Positions 42,188 through 52,009 of a DNA stretch of 64,000 bases are shown piece by piece (the stretch's first letter is position 1; each line of letters begins with the position of its first letter). The position numbers were made by a program, and so were the translations under genes. The DNA comes from Peptoniphilus lacydonensis (GTDB taxonomy: Bacteria > Bacillota > Clostridia > Tissierellales > Peptoniphilaceae). Below the pieces are notes generated by a model. The model was given only the letters and a program-made list of their open reading frames with translations. It was not told the DNA's origin and searched no databases. The stretch covers positions 186,001-250,000 of the forward strand of contig NZ_FNWF01000003.1 in NCBI RefSeq assembly GCF_900106515.1, written 5' to 3'.

Positions 42188-43873
42188 ATGAAAAAGAAAA
42201 CGTTATTGTTAGCTTTGCTTTTATGCCTTTTTACTTTCACAGCATGTGGCAAAGGCGAAGAAAAAAAAGCTGAAAATGGAAAACCAGCAGCTGAATCTGG
42301 TGAAGCTTCACTTGACAAGGACCAATACTACATGGGCCACATTGGTGCAGAACCTGTTACTCTTGATGCTCAAGTAGGACAAGACTCTTATAGTAAAAAT
42401 ATAATTTCAAATGTATATGAACCATTAGTTCAAATTCATGAAGTTGAAGAAAATAAACTTGAAGTTGAACCAGCTGGTGCTGAAAGCTATGATGTATCAG
42501 ATGATGGTTTAGTTTATACTTTCCACTTAAGAGATTTTGAATGGGAAGATGGCCAAGCTGTTACTGCAGGCGACTATGAATATGGAATCAAAAGAGCAGC
42601 TGACCCTGATACTGCTGCACAAGCTGCTTTCTTATTAGACCCTATTAAAAACTTTAAAGCAGTTAATAGTGGTGAAATGGCAGTTGACGAATTAGGAGTT
42701 AAAGCTGTTGATGATAAAACTCTAGAAATTACTTTAGAAGCTCCTGCTGAATATTTCATCAAAATTGTCCCTTATAGAGTAATGTACCCTCAACGTAAAG
42801 ATATGGTTGAAAAATATGGTGACTCTTTCGGATCAAGTACTGATGGAATTATAAGTTGTGGACCTTTCAAAGTTACTGATTGGACTCACAACTCTGAAGT
42901 AAATTTAGTTAAAAATGATACTTATTGGAATAAAGATAATATCAAATTAGAAAAAATTAATTATAGAATTTTAAACGACATAAATACTGTAGGTAATGCA
43001 TTTGATGTTGGAGAAATTGACTCAATGTCTACTTCTATTAAGGAATGGACAGACAAACTTGATGACAAAGAAGGTGTCCACTGGTATCCTTTCATAAGAC
43101 CTACTCTTGATTTTATGACTATTAATACAGAAAATAAACTTATGTCAAATAAAAAAATCCGTCAAGCTATCCAAGTTGGACTTGATAGAGATGGACTTAA
43201 TAAACAAGTTTACTCTGGTGTAAATACTGACTGTACAGGTTGGGTTCCTCCTACTATAAACTTAGGAGAAAAACCATATTCTGAACAAATTGGTTTCAAA
43301 CCTTTAGACGATCTTATTGACTCAGTAGATGATCCTAAGGAATTATTTATCGAAGGACTAAAAGAACTTGGCATGGATCCAGATCCATCAAAAGTTACTT
43401 TAGAATATAAAGTTTCAAACACAGCTGACTTAAAAGGTGCTAATGAATATATTCAAGCTAATCTAAAAGAAGCTCTTGGAGTAAATGTTGATATCGTTAC
43501 TCTTGAATGGCCAGTTTTATCAAATGCTATGGATAAAGGAGATTTCCAAATTTCCTACTCTGCATGGTCTACAGATTATGACGATCCTTACGCAATGTTA
43601 AGTATGTTCTTAACAGATGCAGGAGTTATAACTACTAACTGGTCAAATCCTGAATATGACAAATTAGTCAAAGAAGCTTCTGAAACAACTGATACAAAAG
43701 AAGCTGCTGAAAAATATGGAGAAGCTGAAAAAATATTAATTGAAGAATCTCCTGTTATTCCAATCGCAAATGTAACTCACCACAAATTTAGATATGATTA
43801 TCTAAAAGGACTTCCGGTATCAGAATTAGACACAACTGGGCTTAGATATGTTTACACTTCAGGTAGAAACTAA
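42188..43873 (+). CDS. oppA: Oligopeptide ABC transporter substrate-binding lipoprotein
   Basis: A 561-residue solute-binding protein of the SBP_bac_5 family. Signal and lipobox: LLCLFTFTAC with Cys20 lipidated. The domain opens YMGHIGAEPVTLDAQVGQD and includes the family motif YTFHLRDFEWEDGQAVTAGDY and NKKIRQAIQVGLDR. First gene of the opp operon, with AAAGGAGG upstream. Codon use looks richer in GCT/CCT than neighbours, consistent with high expression. Confidence 0.95.
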   Translation: MKKKTLLLALLLCLFTFTACGKGEEKKAENGKPAAESGEASLDKDQYYMGHIGAEPVTLDAQVGQDSYSKNIISNVYEPLVQIHEVEENKLEVEPAGAESYDVSDDGLVYTFHLRDFEWEDGQAVTAGDYEYGIKRAADPDTAAQAAFLLDPIKNFKAVNSGEMAVDELGVKAVDDKTLEITLEAPAEYFIKIVPYRVMYPQRKDMVEKYGDSFGSSTDGIISCGPFKVTDWTHNSEVNLVKNDTYWNKDNIKLEKINYRILNDINTVGNAFDVGEIDSMSTSIKEWTDKLDDKEGVHWYPFIRPTLDFMTINTENKLMSNKKIRQAIQVGLDRDGLNKQVYSGVNTDCTGWVPPTINLGEKPYSEQIGFKPLDDLIDSVDDPKELFIEGLKELGMDPDPSKVTLEYKVSNTADLKGANEYIQANLKEALGVNVDIVTLEWPVLSNAMDKGDFQISYSAWSTDYDDPYAMLSMFLTDAGVITTNWSNPEYDKLVKEASETTDTKEAAEKYGEAEKILIEESPVIPIANVTHHKFRYDYLKGLPVSELDTTGLRYVYTSGRN

Positions 43874-43933
43874 ATAATTAAAATTAAGGGGGCCTAAGTT
43901 GCCCCCATATTACACTAAAAGGAGATGAATGAA

Positions 43934-44866
43934 GTGTTAAAATATATTGGTAAAAGGTTAATTTATATGATTATTACTTTATTTATAATTACTACAATAA
44001 CCTTTTATATGATGCACAGCATCCAAGGCGATCCTCTTACTGCAATGGGAAGGACACTGCCAGAGCAAACAAGAGAAAATTACAAAAAGAAATATGGTCT
44101 AGATAAACCAACTTCTGAACAATATAAAATATTCTTAAAAAATGCAGTTGTAAATCATGATTTAGGATCTTCTTATAAATATCCAGGTAGAGAAGTTACT
44201 ACAACAATTAAAGAAACTGCTCCTGTATCTGGAAGAATAGGTGGTCAAGCTATGCTTATAGGATTAGTTATAGGTCTTGTACTAGGAATAGTAGCCGCTT
44301 TAAATCGTTCTAGATTACCTGACAGTATTATAAGAGTTGTTGCAATACTTGGAATTACAATACCTGTTTTTATAATGGGTGCTCTGTTGCAGTACTTTTT
44401 TGCTGCCAAACTTAGATGGTTCCCAACTTCCGGTTGGGGTGGTGGAAGTTTTAAAAACACAGTTCTTCCATCAATCGCTATGTGCTTTGGATCAATAGCT
44501 ACATATGCCAGATATATGAGAAGTAATGTACTAGAAGTTTTAAATCAAGATTATATACTCACAGCACAAGCTAAAGGTGTTTCTAGATTTAACATAATAA
44601 GAAAACATGTGCTTAGAAATGCAATTTTACCTGTTATAACAATAATTGGTCCACAAATTGTAGGTATCTTTATAGGTTCTTTCATCATTGAAAATATGTT
44701 TAGTATACCGGGACTAGGCTTTTATTTTGTAAGTTCTATTCAAAATAGAGATTATCCTATGATTATTGGAAATACAATTTTCTATGCATTTTTATTCTTA
44801 GTAATTCAACTTGTAGTAGACATCGTTTACGGATTAGTAGATCCACGAATTAAATTCACGGAGTAA
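43934..44866 (+). CDS. oppB: Oligopeptide ABC transporter permease OppB
   Basis: A 310-residue permease of the BPD transport type with six helices and the EAA-like loop (VLNQDYILTAQAKGVSRF). It ends DPRIKFTE, typical of OppB. The start is probably GTG 43934: GGAG at 43921-43924 gives proper spacing, whereas ATG 43925 directly abuts that site. Confidence 0.93.
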   Translation: MLKYIGKRLIYMIITLFIITTITFYMMHSIQGDPLTAMGRTLPEQTRENYKKKYGLDKPTSEQYKIFLKNAVVNHDLGSSYKYPGREVTTTIKETAPVSGRIGGQAMLIGLVIGLVLGIVAALNRSRLPDSIIRVVAILGITIPVFIMGALLQYFFAAKLRWFPTSGWGGGSFKNTVLPSIAMCFGSIATYARYMRSNVLEVLNQDYILTAQAKGVSRFNIIRKHVLRNAILPVITIIGPQIVGIFIGSFIIENMFSIPGLGFYFVSSIQNRDYPMIIGNTIFYAFLFLVIQLVVDIVYGLVDPRIKFTE

Positions 44867-44870
44867 TATT

Positions 44871-45800
44871 ATGGAAAATACAAAACATACTTTAAATAGA
44901 GATGACTTTAAAAAAATTTCAAATGAAGAAAAAAATTCCGAATTTATAGGACGTCCAGTGGTAACCTATTGGTCTGATGCGTGGAGAAGATTTAAGAAAA
45001 ATAAATTAGCTTTATTTTCACTTGCTTTATTAGGTATTATAACTATTCTCGTTATTGTCGGCCCATATATCAATAGTTACGAATTTGACCAAGTTGTTGG
45101 TATAAGTAATACTAAGCCTAATTCAGAATTTTGGTTTGGAACTGACGATATTGGACGTGATATATTCACAAGGTTATGGAAAGGTGGACGTGTTTCTATT
45201 GTAATAGGAATTGTAGGTGCATTAATAGGAACTATTGTAGGTGGAATTTATGGTGCCATATCCGGTTATTTTGGTGGCAAAGTTGACACCATAATGATGA
45301 GAATTGTTGAAATACTATATTCAATTCCCTACTTACTTCTTGTAATCATAATTAGACTTGCAATCAAAGACACAGGTTATGGAGCCTTAATACTAGCTAT
45401 GACTATCACAGGATGGTGTGGTCTTGCAAGACTTGTTAGAGGTCAAATTCTATCTTTAAAAGAGCAAGACTTTGTCCTTGCAGCTAAAGCTCTTGGTGTT
45501 TCAGATAAAGATATTATATTAAAGCATTTGCTACCCAACACTTTAAATGTAATTTTAGTTTCAATTTCTTTTGATGTTCCAGGTTACATTTTTAGTGAAG
45601 CATTCTTGAGTTATCTAGGACTTGGAGTACAACCCCCTAATACTTCTTGGGGTGCTATGGCGGCAGCTGCACAAACTAAATTTTTATTTTATCCTTACCA
45701 ATTATTTTTCCCTGGACTTTTAATCGCAATAACTATGCTATGCTTTACATTAATTGGTGACGGATTAAGGGACGCACTAGATCCAAGTTTAAGAGATTAA
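44871..45800 (+). CDS. oppC: Oligopeptide ABC transporter permease OppC
   Basis: A 309-residue permease with the OppC N-terminal region (SDAWRRFKKNKLALFSLALL) and the motif FWFGTDDIGRDIFTRLWKGGRVS, then the EAA loop KEQDFVLAAKALGVSDKDI, and a C-terminal DGLRDALDPSLRD. Four bases separate it from oppB. Forms the channel with OppB. Confidence 0.95.
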   Translation: MENTKHTLNRDDFKKISNEEKNSEFIGRPVVTYWSDAWRRFKKNKLALFSLALLGIITILVIVGPYINSYEFDQVVGISNTKPNSEFWFGTDDIGRDIFTRLWKGGRVSIVIGIVGALIGTIVGGIYGAISGYFGGKVDTIMMRIVEILYSIPYLLLVIIIRLAIKDTGYGALILAMTITGWCGLARLVRGQILSLKEQDFVLAAKALGVSDKDIILKHLLPNTLNVILVSISFDVPGYIFSEAFLSYLGLGVQPPNTSWGAMAAAAQTKFLFYPYQLFFPGLLIAITMLCFTLIGDGLRDALDPSLRD

Positions 45801-45810
45801 GGAGGTAATT

Positions 45811-46842
45811 ATGACTAATATAAACGATGAAAAAAAAGTTTTAGATGTTCAAAATCTCCATGTATCTTTTAACACTTATCTTGGAGAGGTAAAAGCAGTT
45901 AGAGGAATTTCTTTCAACCTTAAAGAGAAAGAAACTCTCGCACTTGTTGGAGAAAGTGGATGTGGCAAAACAGTTTGTTCAAAAGCTATTTTACAAATTC
46001 TTCCTAAACACACTTCTGAAATAAAAGAAGATTCTAAAATATTTTTTAATGGCGAAGATGTTTTAAAAATGAAAAAAAATAGACTTAAAGATTATAGAGG
46101 ATCTGATGTTTCTATGATATTTCAAGATCCTATGACATCATTAAATCCAACAACAAAAATAGGCAAACAAATTACAGAATCCCTTCTTCTTCATACTGAC
46201 ATGAATAAACAAGAAGCCAATGAAGAAGCTATAAAATTATTAGAACTTGTAAATATTCCAAACCCAAAAGAAAGAATTAATCAATACCCCTTTGAACTTT
46301 CTGGAGGACTTAGACAACGTGTTATGATTGCCATCGCCCTAGCTTGTAATCCAAAAATTCTACTTGCTGACGAACCTACAACTGCCCTTGATGTTACTGT
46401 CCAAGCACAAATACTTGAACTCCTTTCTGAACTAAAGGAAAAGAAAAATACTGCAATAGTATTGGTAACTCATGATCTCGGTGTTGTTGCGGATTTTGCA
46501 GACAGGATTCTTATAATGTATGCTGGAGAAGTTATGGAAGAAGGAAAAGTTAGAGAAATATTTAAAACTCCAAATCACCCTTACACTGAAGCACTTTTAA
46601 AATCAGTTCCAAGGCTCGACACTGAGTCCAAAGAAGAACTTTATTCTTTGGGAGGAACACCACCTGACTTACTTTTGGAAATAAAAGGATGTCCCTTTGT
46701 CGACAGATGCAAGTATGCAATGAAAATCTGTAGAAAACAAAAACCAGAAAAAACTGTAATTTCACCAACGCACAGATCTTATTGTTGGAGAAATCATCCT
46801 TACGCAAAAGAGGCTCAAGAAGATTTAGGGGGTGAACTATGA
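45811..46842 (+). CDS. oppD: Oligopeptide ABC transporter ATPase OppD
   Basis: A 343-residue ATPase: Walker A GESGCGKT, signature [13 protein letters not shown] (Leu where Gln is usual), Walker [13 protein letters not shown]. The C-terminal OppD extension has [20 protein letters not shown] with three cysteines, as in members that carry a Fe-S-like Cys cluster. AAGGAGG precedes the ATG. Confidence 0.95.
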   Translation: MTNINDEKKVLDVQNLHVSFNTYLGEVKAVRGISFNLKEKETLALVGESGCGKTVCSKAILQILPKHTSEIKEDSKIFFNGEDVLKMKKNRLKDYRGSDVSMIFQDPMTSLNPTTKIGKQITESLLLHTDMNKQEANEEAIKLLELVNIPNPKERINQYPFELSGGLRQRVMIAIALACNPKILLADEPTTALDVTVQAQILELLSELKEKKNTAIVLVTHDLGVVADFADRILIMYAGEVMEEGKVREIFKTPNHPYTEALLKSVPRLDTESKEELYSLGGTPPDLLLEIKGCPFVDRCKYAMKICRKQKPEKTVISPTHRSYCWRNHPYAKEAQEDLGGEL

Positions 46843-47804
46843 ATAATAAAGAAGTTTTGATAAAAGTTGATCATCTTGAAAAGAAATTTAATATTGGAAA
46901 AAATAAAAAATTAACAGCAGTTGATAATGTAAGTTTTAATATATATAAAACTGAAACCCTTGGTCTTGTAGGTGAAAGTGGATGTGGAAAAACAACTTGT
47001 GGAAGAACGATCATTGGTCTTCATAAAAAAACTGGCGGAAGTGTTTATTATGATGGAGTCGAAGTTTCTGAAATCAAATCTAAAAAAGATTTAAAAAAAT
47101 TTAAGAAAAAAGCCCAAATAATTTTTCAAGACCCCTACTCTTCTCTAGATCCACGTATGACTATTGGAGATATAATAGCTGAAGGTATGAGAGTTCACTT
47201 CCCCGAAAAAACAGAAAAAGAAATACACAACAGAGTTTCCGAACTTTTAAAGATGGTCGGCCTTAATGCAGAACATGGTGCAAGATTTCCAAGAGAACTA
47301 TCTGGTGGTCAAAGACAACGTATAGGCATAGCTAGAGCTCTTGCAGTTGAACCTGAATTTATAGTTTGCGATGAACCTATATCTGCACTTGATGTTTCTA
47401 TACAAGCACAAGTAGTAAATCTACTTATAAAATTGCAGAGAGAATTAGGTCTTACCTATTTATTTATTTCACATGACCTATCAATGGTAAAACACATATC
47501 AGATAGAATTGGAGTAATGTATTTAGGATCAATTGTGGAACTTGCTGACAAAGAAAATATATATGAAAATCCACTTCATCCTTATACACAAGCACTTATT
47601 TCAGTTATACCAATTCCCGATCCTGATGCTGGAATAAAAAATAGAACTCCACTTAAAGGTGAAATTCCTTCCCCTATCGATTTACCAGTCGGTTGTAAAT
47701 TTCAATCAAGATGCGAAAAATGTTTTGAAAAATGTCGTAAAATTGAACCTGAATTAAGAGAAGTAAAACCAGGACATTTCGTTGCTTGCCATTTATACGA
47801 TTAA
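46839..47804 (+). CDS. oppF: Oligopeptide ABC transporter ATPase OppF
   Basis: A 321-residue ATPase partner of OppD: Walker A GESGCGKT, signature LSGGQRQRIGIARAL, Walker B FIVCDEPISALD. The C terminus carries GCKFQSRCEKCFEKCRKIEP, another Cys-rich segment. It overlaps oppD by 4 bases (ATGA) and is followed by a strong terminator. Confidence 0.95.
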   Translation: MNNKEVLIKVDHLEKKFNIGKNKKLTAVDNVSFNIYKTETLGLVGESGCGKTTCGRTIIGLHKKTGGSVYYDGVEVSEIKSKKDLKKFKKKAQIIFQDPYSSLDPRMTIGDIIAEGMRVHFPEKTEKEIHNRVSELLKMVGLNAEHGARFPRELSGGQRQRIGIARALAVEPEFIVCDEPISALDVSIQAQVVNLLIKLQRELGLTYLFISHDLSMVKHISDRIGVMYLGSIVELADKENIYENPLHPYTQALISVIPIPDPDAGIKNRTPLKGEIPSPIDLPVGCKFQSRCEKCFEKCRKIEPELREVKPGHFVACHLYD

Positions 47805-47822
47805 TTTAATTTAGGATCTAAG

Positions 47823-47861
47823 AAAAGTGACTCTATTACAATATAGGGTCACTTTTTATTT
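47823..47861 (+). terminator. Terminator of oppABCDF
   Basis: Stem AAAAGTGAC.CTAT / ATAG.GTCACTTTTT followed by TATTTT. Confidence 0.85.
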
Positions 47862-47877
47862 TGTTGAGAAAATAAAG

Positions 47878-47906
47878 AGATACTACTAGAAAATCTAATA
47901 GTATCT
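47878..47906 (-). terminator. Terminator of the carboxyltransferase gene
   Basis: Minus-strand stem AGATACTATTAGA / TCTAGTAGTATCT followed by CTTTATTTT just after the stop codon. Confidence 0.65.
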
Positions 47907-47911
47907 AAAAT

Positions 47912-49255
47912 TTATTTATTATATTTTTTCTTTAAAAAATCTTTTGCAACTTGTGGAAATAAAGCATAAGTTAATACATCTTCTTCGCTCTTTGCAAGAT
48001 CTCCAATTTCTTGTTTGTATTTATCAAGAGCTGGATCAAGATGATTTGCAGGCCTATCCGTAATAACCTCTGCATCTTTTATAATTGATTTTCTAAATTC
48101 AGAATCAACTTCAACTGGACTCTTTCCATAGTTTCCCTTTAAATAGTCCTTAATTTCATTTGGAACCATTTTATATCTACTTCCCGTCATGACATTGAAA
48201 GAAGCTTGTGTCCCCACCATTTGACTCATTGGTGTAACAAGTGGTGGATAACCCATATCTTTTCTAACATTTGGCACCTCTGCAAGAACTTTATCAAATA
48301 AATGCTCTTGTTTTGCTGCAGAAAGTTGAGAATTTAAGTTTGAAAGCATACCACCTGGCACTTGATAAATAAGTCCCTTTGGATCAACTTGCATCATTTT
48401 AACTCTCATTGTCCCATTATTTAAATATTTATTTTTAACTTCTTGGAAGTATGGAGCAATTTCATTTAAAATATCTAGATTGAGGTCTACTTTATATCCT
48501 GCTTCTCTTAAAATAATGGCAAGAGTTTCCGTTGGCGGTTGACTTGTGCCACCTGAAAATGGTGAAAGAGCCGTATCTAAAATATTTGCGCCCTTTTCAA
48601 CACCTTTTAAATAAGTCATAGACCCACAACCCGTAGTTTCATGTGTGTGAAGTTCTATTGGAATATCTATTTCTTTTCTCAATGATTTAACTAAATCTCT
48701 TGAGCTATAAGGAGTTAAAATACCCGCCATATCTTTTATTGCAATAGAGTCCGCTCCCATATCTTGAATCTTTTTTGCAAGATCAGTAAAATATTTTATT
48801 GTATGAACTTTAGAAGTAGTATAACAAATTGCAACTTGTGCTTCTGCCCCAGATTTTTTAGTAGCTTTAAGCGCTGTTTCTACATTTCTCATATCATTAA
48901 GTGCATCAAAAATTCTTACAATATCAACACCATTTTTCACAGAAAGCTCTACAAACTTTTCTACTACATCATCTGGATAATTTTTATATCCCAAAAGATT
49001 TTGACCTCTTAAAAGCATTTGTGTTTTTGTATTCTTTAAATGAGATTTTATATTTCTAATTCTTTGCCAAGGATCTTCGTCTAAATATCTTATGCAAGAA
49101 TCAAAAGTAGCCCCTCCCCAACATTCAAGTGCTCTATATCCAACTTTATCAAGTTTATCTAGGGCAGGTTCCATATCTTTATAGGTCATCCTAGTTGCCA
49201 TAAGTGATTGATGTGCATCTCGAAGAACAGTATCAACAAAATCTATCTTTTTCAT
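47912..49255 (-). CDS. Carboxyltransferase subunit (oxaloacetate decarboxylase alpha / 5S-type), no biotin domain
   Basis: A 447-residue TIM-barrel carboxyltransferase: VDTVLRDAHQSLMATRM at the start, ALECWGGATFD, metal ligands in HTHETTGCG, the active-site lysine region ADSIAIKDMAG (carboxylated Lys), then the PYC_OADA conserved C-terminal part (PNVRKDMGYPPLVTPMSQ). The biotin-carrier domain found in full OadA is absent, so it fits the transcarboxylase 5S or short OadA type; the carrier and membrane subunits must be encoded elsewhere. Divergent from rpsD. Start follows GGAGTT. Confidence 0.9.
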   Translation of the reverse strand: MKKIDFVDTVLRDAHQSLMATRMTYKDMEPALDKLDKVGYRALECWGGATFDSCIRYLDEDPWQRIRNIKSHLKNTKTQMLLRGQNLLGYKNYPDDVVEKFVELSVKNGVDIVRIFDALNDMRNVETALKATKKSGAEAQVAICYTTSKVHTIKYFTDLAKKIQDMGADSIAIKDMAGILTPYSSRDLVKSLRKEIDIPIELHTHETTGCGSMTYLKGVEKGANILDTALSPFSGGTSQPPTETLAIILREAGYKVDLNLDILNEIAPYFQEVKNKYLNNGTMRVKMMQVDPKGLIYQVPGGMLSNLNSQLSAAKQEHLFDKVLAEVPNVRKDMGYPPLVTPMSQMVGTQASFNVMTGSRYKMVPNEIKDYLKGNYGKSPVEVDSEFRKSIIKDAEVITDRPANHLDPALDKYKQEIGDLAKSEEDVLTYALFPQVAKDFLKKKYNK

Positions 49256-49405
49256 AACTCCTCCAGAATATACAAATATTTTATTAATAAATTTATTCCT
49301 ACTTATTTTAGTATAACATAACTTTTTAAAATTTTTTCATATAAGAAAACTATTTCTGATAAATTATATTTATTCCCTTGTAAAGTATTTTAACTATTTT
49401 TTAAC

Positions 49406-49434
49406 TTTACAAATTACCACATTTCTAGTATAAT
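49406..49434 (+). promoter_or_regulatory. Promoter of rpsD
   Basis: TTTACA (49406-49411), 17-base spacer, TATAAT (49429-49434), predicting a start near 49441. Confidence 0.8.
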
Positions 49435-49445
49435 GCTATCGGCTT

Positions 49446-49470
49446 ATAAATTATCGCGGCGAAAATTTAT
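49446..49470 (+). promoter_or_regulatory. Hairpin in the rpsD leader next to the ribosome-binding site
   Basis: ATAAATT-A-TCG-cgg-CGA-A-AATTTAT forms a 7+3 bp stem (A.A mismatch) ending exactly where AGGAG (49471) begins. A candidate for S4 autoregulation, as ribosomal protein S4 represses its own mRNA in Bacilli. Confidence 0.45.
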
Positions 49471-49485
49471 AGGAGTTTGATAAAA

Positions 49486-50082
49486 ATGGCAAAAATGATG
49501 GATCCAAAGTTCAAGCAATCAAGAAGACTTGGACTAAATGTATGTGGTCACCCAAAGGCTATGAAAAAAGCTACAAGGGGTACTGCAAGAAGCGATAAAA
49601 AACTTACTGAATATGGTAAGCAACTTTTAGAAAAACAAAGACTTAGAGCATATTATGGTGTTCTTGAAAAACAATTTGTTAATCTATTTAAAGAAGCTCA
49701 AAGAACTCAAGGCCAAACTGGTCCTAATCTTGTAACATTCCTTGAAAGACGTCTTGATAGCTTATGTTACAGAATGGGCTTTGCATCTTCAATTAGACAA
49801 GCTAGACAAATGGTTACTCACGGTCATTTAACTGTAAATGGAAAAAAAGTTAATATTCCATCTTATAGATGTGAAGCTGGTGATGTAATTGCACTTTCTA
49901 CTAAAGGAAGAAAAGTTGAATTATTTAAAGAAAATTACAACACTAATCTTGTTGTAAATTATCCTTATATCTCTAAGGATGAAGACTTTAAAGCAACTTT
50001 AGTTTCTCTACCAAATAGAGAAGATGTTCCAATAGAAATTGAAGACCAATTAATCGTTGAATTTTATTCAAAGAATATGTAA
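49486..50082 (+). CDS. rpsD: 30S ribosomal protein S4
   Basis: A 198-residue S4 protein. It has the Cys-containing loop NVCGHPK, the S4 RNA-binding domain (FLERRLDSLCYRMGFASSIRQARQMVTHGHLTVNGKKVNIPSYRC), and the usual C-terminal end. ATG 49486 (MAKMMDPKF) is chosen because AGGAG lies ten bases upstream. It is monocistronic here (classically it is also separate from the spc/alpha operons in Bacilli), with its own promoter and terminator. Confidence 0.98.
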   Translation: MAKMMDPKFKQSRRLGLNVCGHPKAMKKATRGTARSDKKLTEYGKQLLEKQRLRAYYGVLEKQFVNLFKEAQRTQGQTGPNLVTFLERRLDSLCYRMGFASSIRQARQMVTHGHLTVNGKKVNIPSYRCEAGDVIALSTKGRKVELFKENYNTNLVVNYPYISKDEDFKATLVSLPNREDVPIEIEDQLIVEFYSKNM

Positions 50083-50090
50083 TGAAAACG

Positions 50091-50118
50091 AAAAAGACCC
50101 TTTCTGGGGTCTTTTTTT
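50091..50118 (+). terminator. Terminator of rpsD
   Basis: Stem AAAAAGACCC / GGGTCTTTTTTT. Confidence 0.95.
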
Positions 50119-50135
50119 GGTTCTATGTTTTATTA

Positions 50136-50429
50136 TTATACTTCATTTGAAATAGTATTTAAAATATTTAATTCTTCTTTTCTATACCCTAATAAGAAAA
50201 GATCACTATATATTCTGTCCATAAGTTTTAAAAATTCATCTTTATTTTTCTTAGAAAAAAATATAATAGTTACATTCAAATTATTCCCTTCTTTAGAATA
50301 TACTTTGGATTTATTTATTTTTAATTCTTCTCTTAACTTTCTTAAAACATATTCATCTTTTGTATCTAAAAAAGCATAGGATACTTTAAAAGGATTTACA
50401 ACTTTTAATTCTAACAAAAAATTATCCAT
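50136..50429 (-). CDS. Conserved hypothetical protein, 97 residues
   Basis: No family recognised. A mixed alpha/beta small soluble protein (VTIIFFSKKNKDEFLKLMDR...) with basic N terminus and an acidic C-terminal end. AGGTGAT precedes the ATG, supporting real translation. It stands alone on the minus strand between rpsD and the NSS symporter. Confidence 0.6.
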   Translation of the reverse strand: MDNFLLELKVVNPFKVSYAFLDTKDEYVLRKLREELKINKSKVYSKEGNNLNVTIIFFSKKNKDEFLKLMDRIYSDLFLLGYRKEELNILNTISNEV

Positions 50430-50498
50430 AATAAATCACCTCATAAAAAATAAAATCTTTATAATTTACATAAAAAATTTAATTTAAATACTAAAGAA

Positions 50499-50536
50499 AA
50501 ATAAGCCGAAGAAATTTATCCATGCGACTTATTTTT
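50499..50536 (-). terminator. Terminator of the NSS symporter gene
   Basis: Minus-strand AAATAAGTCG / CGGCTTATTT followed by TTCTTT; a long loop makes the call moderate. Confidence 0.5.
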
Positions 50537-50546
50537 TATAAATTTT

Positions 50547-51851
50547 TTATTTTATAAATTGACTTAAAAATATTATCACAATAACAACTGGTGATATATA
50601 TTTTATACTTACATTCATCCAAGTTCTAATAAATTTATTTTTTATATTTGCTGCTTCAAATACATTTTCCATTTTCCATGCTCTTGCTGAGAATAGTGCA
50701 ATTAATAGACATCCAATAACCAAAATATAATTACTTTCTAAATTATCTATAAATGCAAATGCTGGATCGATAAAAATTGAAATAGCTGCTATTATAATTA
50801 TTATAATATTTGCAAAAATAAGTGCCTTTACTCTTTCAAGTTTAAATCTTTCCATAAATTGCCCTACAATTGCTTCTAATACTCCAACTGACGATGTAAA
50901 AGCTGCTATATAAAAACCAAAATAAAATAATACAGACAAAATTCTTCCAAAAGGTACAACATTAAATGCAAGTGGAAGAGTTAAAAATGTAAGTCCTACC
51001 CCTTCTCCTGGTGTAAGACCAGTTGCAAAAACTATTGGCAAAATCATAAGTCCTGATAAAATTCCTGCAAATACAAGTGCAATGCAAATTACAGAAGAGT
51101 CTTTAAATATATTTTCATTTTTTTCTTTAATATAAGATCCAAATACCATAGATCCCAGCATGGCAAGTCCAAGAGCAAAAAAAGCTTGACCTAGACAAAT
51201 TATGATTGAATTTAATGAAAATTTAGAAGGGTCTGGTTTAAATAAAAATTCAATTCCATCCTTTGCTCCAGGAAGTCTAAGTCCAAATATTATTATTACA
51301 ATCATTATTACAAATAAAATCGGAATTAAAATTTTTGAAACCCTTTCTATACCCTTTTGTACTCCTAAAATGATTACAGCATCATTCAATATAAAATTAA
51401 TTAAGAAAAATAAAAATACAATTGGTTTATTTGCGTTAAAACCATCAAAATAAGCTTGAATCCCTTCACTAGTAAGTCCAATAAAATCACCAGAAAAAGC
51501 ACCTCCAATATATTTTATAATCCATGCATATATAACTGATGTGTAACCAACAATTATTAGTGCTGCCACTGTGTGAAGATATCCTGCTAGATACCACTTA
51601 GTATTAGGCTTTAGAACTTTATAAGCGTCTATCGCAGCATTACCAGTAGCATAACCTATCGTAACTTCACAAGTCATAAGAGGAATTCCTATAACTAAAA
51701 TAATTAAAATATATAAAAATATAAAAATTGCTCCACCATTTTCTCCAACTACATATGGAAACCTCCATAAAGTTCCTATACCAAGAGCGAGTCCAATGGC
51801 AACCATAATAAATCCAATTATCGATGAAAATCCTTCATTTTGTTTTGACAT
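50547..51851 (-). CDS. Sodium-dependent amino acid transporter, NSS family
   Basis: A 434-residue symporter with about eleven membrane helices. Helix 1 has FIMVAIGLALGIGTLWRFPYVVGENGGAIF, typical of NSS sodium sites, and helix 6-8 motifs (GQAFFALGLAMLGSMVFGSY; FGFYIAAFTSS) fit bacterial LeuT-like members. Substrate probably an amino acid such as tryptophan, tyrosine or branched-chain; not resolved. Start preceded by AGGAGGTA. Confidence 0.95.
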   Translation of the reverse strand: MSKQNEGFSSIIGFIMVAIGLALGIGTLWRFPYVVGENGGAIFIFLYILIILVIGIPLMTCEVTIGYATGNAAIDAYKVLKPNTKWYLAGYLHTVAALIIVGYTSVIYAWIIKYIGGAFSGDFIGLTSEGIQAYFDGFNANKPIVFLFFLINFILNDAVIILGVQKGIERVSKILIPILFVIMIVIIIFGLRLPGAKDGIEFLFKPDPSKFSLNSIIICLGQAFFALGLAMLGSMVFGSYIKEKNENIFKDSSVICIALVFAGILSGLMILPIVFATGLTPGEGVGLTFLTLPLAFNVVPFGRILSVLFYFGFYIAAFTSSVGVLEAIVGQFMERFKLERVKALIFANIIIIIIAAISIFIDPAFAFIDNLESNYILVIGCLLIALFSARAWKMENVFEAANIKNKFIRTWMNVSIKYISPVVIVIIFLSQFIK

Positions 51852-51984
51852 ATGTTACCTCCTTTTTTTATATTACTAAAAATATTATCACAAAATTCCT
51901 TTTTTTTAAATAGATAAAGTAATCTAATCCTATATTTTATGTTTCTTAAACTTAAATATTTTTAAAAAATACTAATTCAATTCA

Positions 51985-51993
51985 TGATATAAT
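51985..51993 (+). promoter_or_regulatory. Extended -10 promoter for the DUF2007-like gene
   Basis: TGATATAAT followed by AGGTGATA as ribosome-binding site, ATG at 52010. Confidence 0.5.
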
Positions 51994-52009
51994 TTATTTA
52001 GGTGATAAT

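Noticed and set aside
42118-42318. Minus-strand 66-codon frame at the start of oppA
   Set aside because: Antisense to oppA and its leader hairpin; no ribosome-binding site.
50125-50379. Plus-strand 84-codon frame opposite the 97-residue gene
   Set aside because: The minus-strand frame has AGGTGAT before its ATG, whereas this one follows the rpsD terminator with no start signal and a Phe/Ser-rich composition.
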